From Topomyia yanbarensis (lineage: Eukaryota > Arthropoda > Insecta > Diptera > Culicidae), in assembly GCF_030247195.1 (NCBI RefSeq), contig NC_080670.1, positions 38,655,934 through 38,719,933 on the forward strand: DNA of 64,000 nucleotides, in the 5' to 3' direction. The position numbers were made by a program, and so were the translations under genes. Below the pieces are notes generated by a model. The model was not told where the DNA came from, did not search any database, and was given only the letters and a program-made list of their open reading frames with translations. Below are positions 41,836 through 54,317 of the stretch, in pieces. Position 1 is the stretch's first letter, and every line of letters starts with the position of its first letter.

Positions 41836-44800
41836 ATATGAAGTATAGATTACACCGCAAACATAAAGTTAGCTTCAAAGTTGTTCAAAAAAAATTCTTT
41901 CCTGTTGCTTTAAAAATTCTTGATAAAATTGCATAAAACTATTTTGATTTACAACAAAATCACAATTTTTAAAATGAGTAAACTAAGTGATATGTTGTTA
42001 ACTAAATATTTGATAATACCGATTAAATTTTTTGTTTTATTTTAAACTTATTTTGTTTTATCTAAAACTGTTAAGTAATAAACGTTTAAATTACGGAAAA
42101 GTGTTCTTCTCAGGTTGAAATAATAGAAATGTGGCTTGAGACTGCAAAATTAATCGAATAACTGAAACATGAAACCCCCTTAAGTCAAATAGAAAACCCC
42201 TTAAGTCAAATAGATATTCTGGGCTAAATAGTGAATTTAAAGTAAATTTACAAAAGCACTACCCTGAAAATTCGCGAAAAACTCTAGAAAGTACGAAATG
42301 CAACGAAATATTCAAGGCAAAGAAATAAAATGTCCATTTTATTCCTTCAGCACATATTCAGGTGAATTCCTGATAATTTTTACCTGTTCATCAGACATCA
42401 ATTTTACTTCCCAAGAAACGCCCGCAATGCAAAATTGGTGTAAATATTTTGCCCTCAACTAAAACAGTGTCATTAAAACTATATCCTTCGGGCGACGGAA
42501 GGGTTAACAAGAACAACAAACATAAACAAAGCCTACAGCACTAATTTCCCCAGCAATATAATGACGCACAATTTAATTCATTTGCCGACAACCAGGAATT
42601 TAAAATGCAGCCATCGGAGAGCCGACGTAGAAAAAGAACAATTCGAAATAAATCCCAGTCAACGCTGTAACCCTTTCGGTGCGATCACAACCCGGCAACA
42701 AACTTAATGACATTGTCCTCAATATTTTCTCCTGCGCGTCATATCCTGCCAAGACCAATGTTCAATCCTTTCGTCACATAATTATTTAATCCTTTCGCTT
42801 TCTACATCCCTCATTATATGGCACTGGCATTGGATGCAGCCGAACCCAACCCTTCTGCATCGTCAAGCTAATAAAGTGATAAAATTAGCATAGGAAATCA
42901 TTTCTGGTGGAACGACACACACAACCAACACATCAACTAGTTCACTCGAAGCTGCATGTCCGATCGACTTAATCCTTTCGTGTCATGCTCCGTAACCCTT
43001 TCGATTTTGGGCTGCCGCGTTCAAACCGTCGACAATGAGCCATAAAATCGAACATGAAAGGGATCGATTGTTTTACGGCGGTGGGAGTGTCATTCGGTGA
43101 ACTTTTCGTTTACTGAAAAAAAAGTTGGCCGACTGGGAGACAAAAGCGATTTTCGACTCCTTTATTTCGGTGTCATTGGGGTGAAAACGAGTGAACGAGT
43201 AGTTAATTGTTAGGCGATTTATGTGTATAATCCTGTTTGAATGAGATTTTTTTTTTGAATAGTGGAAAAAGTGCGAAAGAGTTTGGGAAAGAAGAGATTG
43301 AAGCGAGGACGGGTGGAGTTTTAAACAAGATATTGAAAAATATATGATTGATATGAGCGTATCTGCTCAACATTTTAATCGGTTCGGTAATACGTAGTAA
43401 AAAAAAAATCTAAAGATAAATTTAAAAACCTACTAATATCGTGTGCTCGTGTTTCTAGCGACTTTCCTCTTCACCCGCCCGATAAACTTATAGACTTATA
43501 GACCCAATGAGACATTAACTCATATACAATAACTCAACACGCTGTTCAAGAGTGCACATACCTCCAAGCCTATCTGCGGACTGTTCGGGAAAGTAGGCAA
43601 TTAGCATTCCACCTGGTGCAACTACCGTTGACCACTTACTGGCCATTTCTCCCGGTTCTTCCCGTTTGGGAAACCGCACCATTCCCGACGAACCCTGGAA
43701 TAATCAAGAAAGCCAACCAACTTTCATCTGATTGACATTCCGCCGGTGTTACTTGCATAATGTAGCCCAGCTTCGTGCGCTTAAGTTATGCAAACACCAC
43801 GCACAAATACAAAGTCGGTGCCACCGGTGACCAATTCAACCCGCTTCCCGGTAATCGAAGAAATGTGGCATCGGACACCGCAGCAATGGTCAATAGGCGA
43901 GCTTGCGGAAGGGTCCCTGTCCTCGGTTTGAATCGTTACGGCTTTATGGGTGAACTGAAGTTTAAATGCTTTCGTCGACGCCGCCGACGACGACGCCGTT
44001 CTCGAGCAGACACCTCGTTTATGACTTTGAGCTTATGGCTGGACGTGTTTCCCGACTTCTAAATAAAATGCAGCATATTCAAGCGGTTCTATCAAGGAAT
44101 GCCAATCGGCAGCCGAGAGTGTGTCAGCGGTGTTACTTTATGAATATACTAGTCGAGTTACTCCGTGTTTTGCCATCAGCATATGAGTGCGGCGTTTATC
44201 AAATGATTTGCTATTCCCGATTGTGTACCAACGCTTGAGGTTTTTTTTCTGGCGATTGAACAATAGCCGTATAGGATGACTGACAAAACTTTGGTTTAAA
44301 AACCGTATTTAAAAAAGCAAACTTTCAAGTAGGAAATTTTTTGAATTGGCCTAAGATGAAGCTGTCGAATCACACAAAAAGTTTTTTGCATAGCAAGCGA
44401 GCTGTAGATGTGTTAAAATGAACCAGTTTTTTGTTAAATCTGGTTAAATCTACCGCCAAATTTACATTGACGAATACCTCCATAGTCCTTCGTAAAATCG
44501 CACTCCTGGTCTTTTCTTCGAAATCATCCAGTGCAATTCTCTGCGTCTCACTTTCGAGTTTGAACCGCTCATATGGTAGTTTATGTTTGCCAGTATTGCT
44601 CTTCTCCCATCCATTCTTCTACTGGGCCGCCCATGGATCAAAAGCCCTTGTCGTTGTTCTTATTATATTTATTACGCATCATAAACATGTCGTTTGCAAT
44701 TTGGCACTTAACCCAATTATGGAAACGTGTCTGATAGGGAGAGTGGAGATGCCAACTTATAATTAATATTTTGCAGTGAATTTCTTCACATTCCTTTGGG

Positions 44801-45900
44801 ATATCTTTTATACTTTTTGTGCGCTTGCTTCGTACTGCAAGCTTTGGAAATGATCATTGAAATGTTAATAAGAAGCAATACTCCCGATGGCCGGTTGTTC
44901 GGAGTTCAAATTGAATTATCGGAAATTAGACTTGTGAACATATTGCTAAGATCATATTGTCTATAGATGAACAGATACCTCTATTATATTCCACGCGGCT
45001 TTATCCTTTTATGTAACGCCCCGCGGAAGAATAATTATTAAAATGCCTATTCGAACGGAATTCATATTTCTACTGAAGGTCGCATTCCCGAAAACTTTGA
45101 TCTAAAATGAAAAGACAAACCGCGTGAGTACTTAGTTAAATCACAATGTATACCAAGATATAGCCTGATTCATTTCCCTACCTTCTAACACCAATCCTAT
45201 CCTGCGACTCTTGTGGATGATGCAGAGAATTCCTCGGTAATAGTCACAAGTGTTGAAGTATCATGCAATTGGTTCAATAAGCAATTTCAACAGGCCTTGA
45301 TCAATTGCGGGAAACTCACGGGGGGTCAACTAAGCTAAGCTAAGCTACAACATTTTCGAGGTTATTTGGCAACTTTTGAAAAAAATATATTGTTTCAAAT
45401 AATGATTGGTTGTTTACGTTGAAACGGTTGAGTTTACGTCAATAGTGTTTTCGGGATACTTATCAAAAATAGTCATTTGTTGCTACAGTTTTAGTGAATA
45501 ACCCTTCTAAAAGAGAAATTAAAAAAACGGAGTAGAAGTGATCTGACGAGTTTTATATATTCTAAGAAATTCTTCCAATCGTCAAAATACACTATTTTCA
45601 TTACGTATAATTTTCCTTTTTCGAGTATTTTCGAAGATATTGGACATTTTTTGAAAAACAATAGAGATTTTTGATAGTAATGAAAGATGTTTGCAAAAAC
45701 AAGTTTTTTAACAGTTCAGAAGACTTCATCTTGTTTTTTGTACTTTGAAAAAATTGTAACAAATATCTCTCTTCGAGAGGTATGGATTAATCACGATAAT
45801 TATATCACCGAAATAAAGGTCTTAGATCATCATAAAATATCGCCGAAGACTTCATTGCCGAACGCTTCACCGTTTTCATATTTTTTGGCGAAAAAACCAT
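41836..45900. other. Unique noncoding block, no gene recognised
   Basis: AT-rich to about 42,350, then GC-richer with the CCTTTCG cluster at 42,480-43,060. ORFs of about 95-111 codons exist (for example 43,775-44,062, with an Arg run from CGACGC repeats) but match nothing known. There is no transposon signature. Confidence 0.4.
42480..43060 (+). promoter_or_regulatory. Cluster of (T/C)AA(T/C)CCTTTCG motifs
   Basis: Exact AA(T/C)CCTTTCG cores occur at 42,668-42,678, 42,763-42,773, 42,787-42,797, 42,970-42,980 and 42,993-43,003. Diverged copies lie at about 42,485, 42,497 (inverted), 42,847 and 43,048 (inverted). Two are TAATCC, the site of K50 homeodomain proteins such as Otd/Ptx. The clustering looks like an enhancer; no function is proven. 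Confidence 0.35.
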
Positions 45901-45924
45901 CTATGCATTGTCATCATCGTTAAA

Positions 45925-46283
45925 ACTGTCTTAGTACTCACGATCAGAAATTCTTCCGGGCTTCTTACACTTGTGGGTCACGACTGTAAATTCGTCGTCA
46001 TTGGTATCAGCTTCATCGCTGATGGGGCTGACTGTTGATTTGGAGGTGCTGAACGCTGCTTTTGTAGTTGTCATTATGGCCACAAATTTAACCGGAAGTG
46101 AAGACTGTGGTTTGGATTTCATTGCCGTATAGGAGTGGGTATTCGGTTGTGATGGATTTTCCCCAACATTGTTCGCGCAATGTTTCCATGGTGTGTCGTC
46201 TGATTACAGCACTAGAATATAGGAATTTGTCCTTCAAGAGTGCATATTGTGGTTTGCGTCGTTTTCGTTCTATGTGTTTTGAA
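45925..46283 (-). pseudogene. gag-like ORF1 fragment, remnant 2, 3' part
   Basis: The minus strand in two frames reads TTICTLEGQIPIF, CCNQTTHHGNIARTMLGK and DDEFTVVTHKCKKPGRISD. These correspond to the knuckle and C-terminus of remnant 1. The knuckle is broken by frameshift and by an in-frame stop before CCNQ. Its upstream part continues beyond the hAT MITE at 46,919. Confidence 0.6.
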
Positions 46284-46910
46284 TAGAGATAGGTGAGCGA
46301 ATCGATCAAAAGAATCGACTCTTCAAAAAGAGTGAATGAACCGCGATTCTTTTTTAAAGAACTGTAATTCACTGAAGGAGTGACAATTTATTATAAACTC
46401 AACGAGAACCAAAAAGAATCGAATAAGTTTGCCATGATTATCTTGAAAAGGGCAGAATTTTTTGTGAAAAATAGGAATTTTTATTTCAAATGAGTACAAA
46501 ACTGTCTAAATTGAAAAATTATCTCGAAAATTCAACGAGGGGTAAGGTATCTTATACAAAGAATGTGTATGCAAAGTTTGAAATAAATCGATTAAGTAGT
46601 TTTTGAATGACAGTGATACTACAAATCGTGTTTTTCCAGAGACATTCTACAAAAAGTTTCGTCGCCGAGCCGCTTGCCGATATTTATGTTATTGAGTTAT
46701 TGAGTTTCGTTTCCCCCAAATTTCTAAAAAAAAATCGCAAAAAGCGTTTTTTTCACGTTGAAAAACGCACCCCCGTACCCATCTCGCCTTAACGCCTAAT
46801 AAATATATTTTTTCCAAATATTTTTTCAAAGTACTAAAATTAATCACTGAATCGATCACAAGAGTCAATTCAGTTTAGTGAGTAAATCGGGCACGGTTTG
46901 TCCATCTCTA
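46284..46910. mobile_element. hAT-type MITE with 8-bp target duplication
   Basis: The 627-bp insert begins TAGAGATAGG and ends with the inverse of TAGAGATGGA. It is flanked by GTTTTGAA on both sides (46,276-46,283 and 46,911-46,918), an exact 8-bp duplication as hAT elements make. The interior is noncoding with GAATCGA(T) phrases near both ends. It interrupts gag-like remnant 2. Confidence 0.85.
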
Positions 46911-46918
46911 GTTTTGAA

Positions 46919-47235
46919 TTACATAATCATGCAGGAAAGAATAGACATTACGACTGAATAATTGAGAAGTATCAGGTGTTACGGATTCCAATTGTCCATA
47001 TTGCGACATGTATTTTCAATGCACTTGCAAGAAGAAAACGATGCCAAATCGCGTAGTCGTACCTCGATATTGAAATCTTCGATGCACACGAGAATCTCAA
47101 TTCCATTAGATGATACCAGTTTTGATATATCATATGATATGATGGCGCAGATGATGGAACTGGATGAAAGCAACTTCCGTAAAACTAACTTCAGACCTTC
47201 AGAAAATATTTCAAATCAACACATCAAAAGGACTC
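46919..47235 (-). pseudogene. gag-like ORF1 fragment, remnant 2, 5' part
   Basis: The minus strand reads SSNGIEILVCIEDFNIEV then RLRDLASFSSCKCIE and, in another frame, MSQYGQLESVTPDTSQ. This resembles the central part of mosquito non-LTR gag proteins (an IEDxxxxVRLxDL...QYGxVExV pattern). Continuation into FKT at the hAT junction matches remnant 1 (FKTQG). Confidence 0.5.
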
Positions 47236-47559
47236 GGCCGTTTTAATTAAAATTTAAAGGCGACGACTGTGTTATTGGGTCGCAGCAGTGCGATATCGTA
47301 ATCTTCAGTCTCCATTCGGTTGACCCCGTTCATGAAGTGCGCTCAAAAAACGCGTGCAAAAATTCATGAAAAAATAATCACTATTTCGTAAAGTGAACAA
47401 TTCACGAATGCGTGATCAAGCTCCTGATGATATTAATAAATGATCTCGCATATATGAAAGTATTGGTATTTCCAAAAAACTAGGAAACTCGAACTATCAT
47501 TTATCATTGTTGTATATTGTTTGTTCGATTTTACTATTATTTATCGCTTCTGTGACATA

Positions 47560-49187
47560 CAGGGTGTTTAGTTCATGGTTAAGAATCTCTCGGGGGGTGA
47601 TAGACTGCCATATTTGGAGAAAAAAATTGTTCTACACATACCATCAAATCTCAACCGTTACAGAGTTATTGAACTTTTAGTGTAAAAAACTTATATGTCT
47701 TAAAATACCTCTAACTTTAAAAGTATACTTTGTATTTCAAATGTTTTAGTTCCATGCGAAAGGTGAATTCGAATTTTCGCATTGAGTCCCTCACATGTTT
47801 CAGCTAACGAGTTTAAGTAGCCTTTTGAAAGTAATTTATTGAAAATTAAACAATTTTAAACGATTTTTCGTTCATTTCTTGAAAATCCTAATAGTTAACC
47901 TCATAATTTTAATAATTCAGATTTTTAGTCTTGATGAGCTGCTTAATTCGTTCTTTGACATAATACACTTACCTTTTCTTATTTTCATGATTTTGGGTTA
48001 TTCAACTTGGATATTTTTATCTCATTTTCACTAGTACCAGCTCTAATTGAAAAATTATGGCACTTATTGTACTTTTTTTTTCTTTTTATTCGAAAGCCAG
48101 GAAAATTTTACAGTGAAAAATGTATTAATACCTTTCAGTTAAGTGAATTTAGTATTCTTTTAAAAGTAAATTTGTTTAAAGTTAGTGCTATTATTAGCAT
48201 TTTCGTTAATTTTCTTAAAATAGTAAATAATAAACATCACCATTATTATCATGTAAATAATGCATCTCAGCACGTTCTACAGTTCTTTCTTTGACTCCAT
48301 TCAATTATCTCTTTTGGTTTCAACGCAAAATTTATCGTTTTTATCACATCGTGTCATAGGAAAAATAACGATTTCGAACCCACTACATTTGTGGCGAGCT
48401 CATGCTGTGTTAACTATTAAATAGCAGCAAAATGAAAAGAAATATAGACAAAGTGTCTAATAAAAAGTTATATAGAACATTAAGGGGCATCAAATGAACA
48501 ATAGTAACGATAAATTTTGTTGAATAATAATTAGAATAATTAAAAAACTCTCCAAAAAACACTAATTTTGAGTTATTTCGTTAGTAAAAAATCATTTAGT
48601 ACACTTAACTAAAAGATATTTGTACATACACTGATAGGACATTTTCTCAGCTTTCCAATGAAATCTTGTAACTAACGATATAAAGCATATTTTTTAGATT
48701 AGAGTCTTTTAAGCACTTGCAAGTCGGTCACAGGAAAAGTATAGTAATGAAATTACAAAGAAATGAGAAGAGATAGAAATATGACGTCCAAGAACAAATT
48801 ATGAATCGTCCTAAAACCCAACTTTTGGATAATGGATATTGCTATAATCATACTTCATTATTTCGAGAAATTTAGCAAAAACCTCCTCAAAAACACTAAC
48901 TTTTAACTACTTTACAGCTAAAAGGTAATTAAAACTAATTACTTAAAAGATATGAGAACACCATTCAATAGGAAATTTTCTCACCTTTCGAATGGAACTG
49001 AAACATTTTAAATACAAAGTATACTTTTAAAGTTAGAGGTATTTTAAGACAAATAAGTTTTTTACACAAAAAGTTCAATAACTCTGTAACGGTTGAGATT
49101 TGGTGGTATGTGTAGAACAATTTTTTTCTCCAAATATGGTAGTCTATCACCCCCCGAGAGATTCGTAACCATAAACCAAACACCCTG
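47560..49187. mobile_element. 1.6-kb non-autonomous DNA transposon with TA duplication, copy 2
   Basis: Its ends, inverted repeats and interior are the same as copy 1 at 25,004-26,627, in the same orientation. TA flanks it at 47,558-47,559 and 49,188-49,189. The copies differ by scattered substitutions and a few small indels. It has no coding capacity. Confidence 0.88.
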
Positions 49188-49189
49188 TA

Positions 49190-49694
49190 TATTGTTTTTT
49201 CTGCTGTCAGTTGTCACACACACTAAAGCAAAATATTTGAAAGTGTGTTCAATTCGTGTTTCAAATTATAGAAATTTGAAAAAAGATTGTTTTAAACTGA
49301 ATTTTAAAACTGAAATTTTTAAACAAAATAATCGCACTGTTCTAAAATGTACGATAAATAGAACTGCATCTCAGCATAACGATCGATCTGTTTTAGTCAG
49401 TGATGTAAAATAGGACAACCCATAAAAAATTAATTAGCGTTGCGAACAGTCTAATAGTTTTCATATATCTACTGCTCGTACCTGGTAGCCTGCAGCGATA
49501 TTTCATGAAAAAGTTTATTGAACAAAAATGCTTCCATGAATGATATTCCAAATTTTGTAAAATAGTTCACGTGGAAATTTCAAGACCATGTGCAGAGTTA
49601 CGTAACATTGAAAATGATTATGGGTATATCATATCACAAATAATATCACAAGCCGCCAGCTAGGTATATCATGAATAATGTACTACACACCTAG
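49190..49694. other. No gene recognised
   Basis: AT-rich spacer between the MITE and the SINE, with no structure that I recognise. Confidence 0.5.
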
Positions 49695-49708
49695 AAAAAA
49701 TCGTGTAA

Positions 49709-49871
49709 TGGGGAGGGCGTAGCGTAGTTGGTAAATCGATTGCCTTGTACGCAGCGCACCTGGGTTCGAGTCCCGACCCCGCACATAGGGATAGAAATTT
49801 TTCATAAGAGATTTTTCTAACCCGAAGAGGCGAATGACCTTAAGGTTAAAACCTCTATAATCGAAATAAAA
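49709..49871 (+). mobile_element. tRNA-derived SINE, complete
   Basis: GGGGAGGGCGTAGCGTAGTTGG begins the unit (A box TAGCGTAGTTGG) and GGTTCGAGTCC is a consensus B box. The body ends AAACCTCTATAATCGAAAT with an A-run. A 14-bp duplication AAAAAATCGTGTAA flanks it (49,695-49,708 and 49,872-49,885). The layout is that of mosquito tRNA-derived SINEs such as Feilai; I do not assign the family. Confidence 0.85.
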
Positions 49872-49885
49872 AAAAAATCGTGTAA

Positions 49886-50344
49886 ATTTACGTCTCCTGA
49901 CCCTGACATATAAGAGCATCAAAAATGACTTACTTTTAAGTTTGATTTTAACTTTACTTAATGTTAAATTTCGTAAATCACGTAATTTTACTCCACATAT
50001 AGCGTTTGTTCCGAATGGCAGTAAGTGTAATTTTATGTCATTGCGCATGTAATGTATATGTTTCATGTAAAATTAAACGGAGCACGGTTACATTTCGTCA
50101 TTTCGTGAATTACGGTTTGTGAAATTCTGTCATGCTAGCAATTACGTCAACGAGAAAAATCCAATTTTTTTTTTGGTACGTAGGAATCATGAACCAGTTC
50201 ACGAATTCGTGAATAATGTTTTATGATTATTTTACGAGCCCGAATGGTGAGTTGAGACTAATATACAAGAACTCATAAACCAATTCAGGGATCCATGAAC
50301 AATATTTTATGATTTTGTGAACTATTTTACGGGCTCGGAACTTA
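49886..50344. other. No gene recognised
   Basis: AT-rich sequence with several TTCACGAA/TTCATGAA-like phrases between 50,100 and 50,300. There is no coding potential. Confidence 0.5.
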
Positions 50345-50390
50345 AAGGGCGAACACGAAATTATTACAACACATTCAACAGGGCATAACT

Positions 50391-53210
50391 TTTTTACCAT
50401 TCCACCATGGGCCACAAATCGATTTTTTGGTCGAAAATCCAGAACTTATAAACCGTTAGTACTAGACTTTCAGTGTCTTTGGAACAAATTCTCTACAATA
50501 AGTGCTCTTCATTTTAGGGAAAACAAAATTAGGGTAGCCCTCTCGATTTTTGAAATAAAAAAATTATCTCCTGAATGAAAAAAGATAGGAGAATATGATC
50601 TTCCAAAGAAATGTAGAGAAAGCAATTTTGAGTAACTTTGCCGAAAACTTTGAAACTCTATCTTCAACGGTTTTTATTTTACAGCGATTTCCCTTGTTCC
50701 GTTTAGGGTGGCTCCTAAAAATTCAGTTTTTTTAATATAACTTCTTTGAAGTTGATTTCTCGTGAATGTCGACTTCAGACAAAAGTTAGCTCTTACAAAT
50801 GCGCACATTTCTTCTTCAGAGACCAACTCATTAACTTTTATATAAACAGAGTTATTGACGATTTTATGCTTAAAATTCGACATTTTCTAAGCTAAATAAC
50901 TCCGAAGGTGGCAAAAAGTGGCAATCAATGTAATGACCATCTGATAGTACTTTAAAAACACTACAAAATAAGGGGTACATGGTTTGTCTCCTAGCTACTG
51001 TTCATGTGAAATGTTTGCTTATAAACTACCTCTTTTCCATGGGCCAAAAATCGATATTTTGTTGAAAATCCAGTTCTTATATCCCGTAAGTGCTAGACAT
51101 TCAGTGTCTTCAGAAGAATTTCTTCATCATAAGTGCGCTTCATTTCGGTGTAAAAAACTGGGTGGTCTCCTTGATTTTTGGAATGCAAATAATTTCTCCT
51201 GAACAATAACAATAGAAGTCTAAAGCCCTACTGAAAATTGAAAAATAATCATGTTTGAGTAACTTTGTTACTCAATTCCTTAATTATCGTCGGAGGCTTT
51301 TATTTTACGGCATTTTCCATTATTTGGTTTGCCCGGACCTTTAAAAAATAGTGTTTCAATAAAATACTTTTGAAGTAAATTTTCCAAAAATTTTGAAATT
51401 TTGTTCTGATAAATGCCTATTTTTTCTTTGGAGACCAACTTATTAGTTTAAAAAGCTAATTTATTGATTTTTTTCAGTGGTAAATTTTTTTCTCTGCGTT
51501 TCAACAATTTCTACACTGATGCGTAGAAAACTGCCCATTTTGAATAAAAGTGGAATAACCCACTTAATGGGTAAAGAGCTTGTACGTCAACCTGGTTACG
51601 TTTTACCTATTATTTCTCGTGGAAAACTTACAACGAAATGCGTAAAAAATACCCATTAATGAAAATCGTCCCAGAATGAAAAATACTGAAAATAGTTTTT
51701 TTCTGAATTTAAAAAAAAATGTGCAGCACCAGTTTTACATTATTTCCCTCGGTTGAAAGTATAAGAATCCTGATAGAATCTCTATCCTAAAGCCTAAAAT
51801 CAACATAAAAACTATCACTTGACAGAATCCCTGAATCTTCCAGGGCAGTCTAAATTTTTAAATTATCGCATATTTGCACCATCCTAAGTAGTCTAAACTG
51901 CCGTTTTTAATAAGTAGGTTATCTCGCTTGAAGTAATTCATCATTAGCATCAATATATACATTGGCATAACTTCATCGAATTATTATGAAATGGAGAAGT
52001 ACTCATTGTTAGAAGCAAAAAAGTACCCATAGTTGACAGCTCGAATAACTTCCGAAAATAAGCAATTTATATTGATATCATTGATAAAGTTTTTTTGGCC
52101 GCGTTTGGAAAATAACTTAGAATGAAAAATACTATTAATGAGAGCTGAACTGCTTGTCCCCCAACGTACATTCACGTGGATTTTTTTTTGTTAATTTCCA
52201 AAGGCAAAAAATGATATTTTTTTATAAAAGACAAATAAATCATTAATGCTAAATAAAGGGTGCTCCTTTACGGTAAACCTGAGCTTTCAATATATTGTAA
52301 TATATTCATAATAATTTCTTTTTTGCCATGCGAATAAAACGTATGCCATGCAAATACTCCAAACATTCATTTTATAAACCGTAGTCCGAAAACCACATGT
52401 TTTATGACAATTTCACTCCACGAAACAAGTTTAGAATAACATCTTCCGAGTGTAACGATTTGCATCAGAGATCCAGATATGTGTGTATATAAGAACGGCG
52501 ACTATGTATGATAAATATATATTTTAAGTCCGAATTTAGATGAATACCGCATACATTCTCTATAACAGAGGGAGTTTATAAGCAAACATTTCACATGAAC
52601 AGTAGCTAGGACACAAACCATGAACCCCTTATTTTGTAGTGTTTTTAAAGTACTATCAGATGGTCATAACATTGATTGCCACTTTTTGCCACCTTCGGAG
52701 TTATTTAGCTTAGAAAATGTCGAATTTTGAGAATAAAAACGTCAATAACTTGTTTATATAAAAGTTAATGAGTTGGTCTCTGAAGAAGAAATGTGCGCAT
52801 TTATAAGAGCTAACTTTTGTCTGAAGTCGACATTCACGAGAAATCAACTTCAAAGAAGTTATATTAAAAAAACTGAATTTTTAAGAGCCACCCTGAACGG
52901 AACAAGGGAAATCGCTGTAAAATAAAAACCGTTGAAGATAGAGTTTCAATGTTTGCAGTAAAGTTACTCAAAATTGTTTTCTCTACATTTCTTTGGAAGA
53001 TCATATTCTCCTATCTTTTTTAATTCATTAGATAATTTTTTTATTTCAAAAATCGAGAGAGCCACCCTAATTTTGTTTTCCCTAAAATGAAGAGCACTTA
53101 TTGTAGAGAATTTGTTCCAAAGACACTGAAAGTCTAGTACTAACGGTTTATAAGTTCTGGATTTTCGACCAAAAAAATCGATTTGTGGCCCATGGTGCAT
53201 TCGGTAAAAA
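50391..53210. mobile_element. Long foldback element nested in ITmD37E
   Basis: A left arm of about 625 bp (50,405-51,028) matches the inverse of 52,573-53,195 almost throughout; landmarks are CCATGGGCCACAAATCG at the outer ends and CTACTGTTCATGTGAAATG at the inner ends. The similarity extends weakly to 50,391 and 53,210 (TTTTTACC). A diverged direct copy of the left arm follows at 51,037-51,480. There is no transposase ORF; the remaining 51.5-52.57 kb is AT-rich and unrecognised. Confidence 0.75.
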
Positions 53211-53298
53211 TCAACCAAATTTTGCACACTTTCTCATTGATGTGCATTTACATTTACATGCTGTCAAACTCGAAGTCGTGTTTTTCGATTCAACGAAA

Positions 53299-54317
53299 AT
53301 GGAGGTGAACCAACGCGAGTCGAGAGAACAAATTCTTTCCAAACACCTGGAATTTCCTGACCTGTCGCACCGGTAGTTGGGAAAAATGTTGAACATTCAC
53401 CATTCAACCGTCTCCAGAGTGTTGAAGCGGTTCCAGGAGCGGTTGACGTTGGACCACGGCAAAGAAGCTGGAAGAAAACCGGGACCGGAGAACAAAAAGA
53501 CGAAGGGAAAGGTGAAGCGGATGATTAAAGCAAATCCCAACGTCTCAAGCCGTGATTTGGCTAAAAAGATCGGCTTGTCGCAGAGCTACGTCCAGAATGC
53601 AAAGAAGAGAGCTGGACTACATACATACAAGGTACAGAACTTCCCAAACCGCGATGAGCGGCAACAATCGACGGCTAAAACTCGGGCACGGAAGCTCTAC
53701 GAGAAGATGCTGACAAAATATGGCTGCTGTGTGATGGACGACGAAACGTATATAAAAGCTGATTTTAAGCAAATTCCGGGGTTGTAGTTTTTCACCGGCA
53801 AGAGCAAGTTCTATGTGGACGACAAATTTAAGAAGAACAAAATGTCGAAGTTCGCCTCCAAATATCTCATTTGGCAGGCCATCTGCTCTTGCGGACTGAG
53901 GAGTGCGCCTTTCGTGATAAAGGGCACAGTAAATGGCGAGATCTACAAATCTGATTGCCTCGAGAAGCGCCTTTTGCGTTCTTGCAGCAGCACGACGAAG
54001 CTCCGCTATTTTGGCCAGATGTGGCATCATGCCACTATTCTAAAAGTGTCCTGGAGTGGTATGAGGTCAATTCTGTCCATTTTGTTCCAAGGAACATGAA
54101 TCCGCCAAACTGTCCGGAGCTGCGCCCGATGGAGCAGTACTGGGCAATGATGAAGCGGGAACTTCGGAAGAGCAAGAAGACAGTCAAAGACGAGAAGGAC
54201 ATGTTAAGAAAATGGAAAAAAACTGAGAAACCGGTACCGGATGACACTGTAAAGACTTTGATGGAGGGCATCAAGCGAAAATGCGTTCAATTTTACACTC
54301 AAAGCTCCATCGATTAA
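53299..54317 (+). pseudogene. ITmD37E transposase, broken
   Basis: The transposase would bind the terminal repeats and cut and paste the element. It starts MEVNQRESREQIL. Helix-turn-helix-like regions lie at LGKMLNIHHSTVSRVLKRF and SRDLAKKIGLSQSYVQ. Catalytic residues are visible: the first Asp in VMDDETY, the second in FWPDVAS and the Glu in RPMEQYW, with 37 residues between the last two. The stops TAG at 53,374-53,376 and 53,785-53,787 and a 1-nt deletion near 53,973 inactivate it. The total of about 340 codons is normal for the family. Confidence 0.88.

Noticed and set aside
43775..44062. 95-codon ORF with nine consecutive Arg
   Set aside because: The Arg run comes from a CGACGC repeat; the flanks match nothing known.
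49709..49790. Functional tRNA gene
   Set aside because: A and B boxes are present but the sequence does not close a cloverleaf acceptor stem, it continues into a SINE body, and it has an A-rich tail and target duplication.
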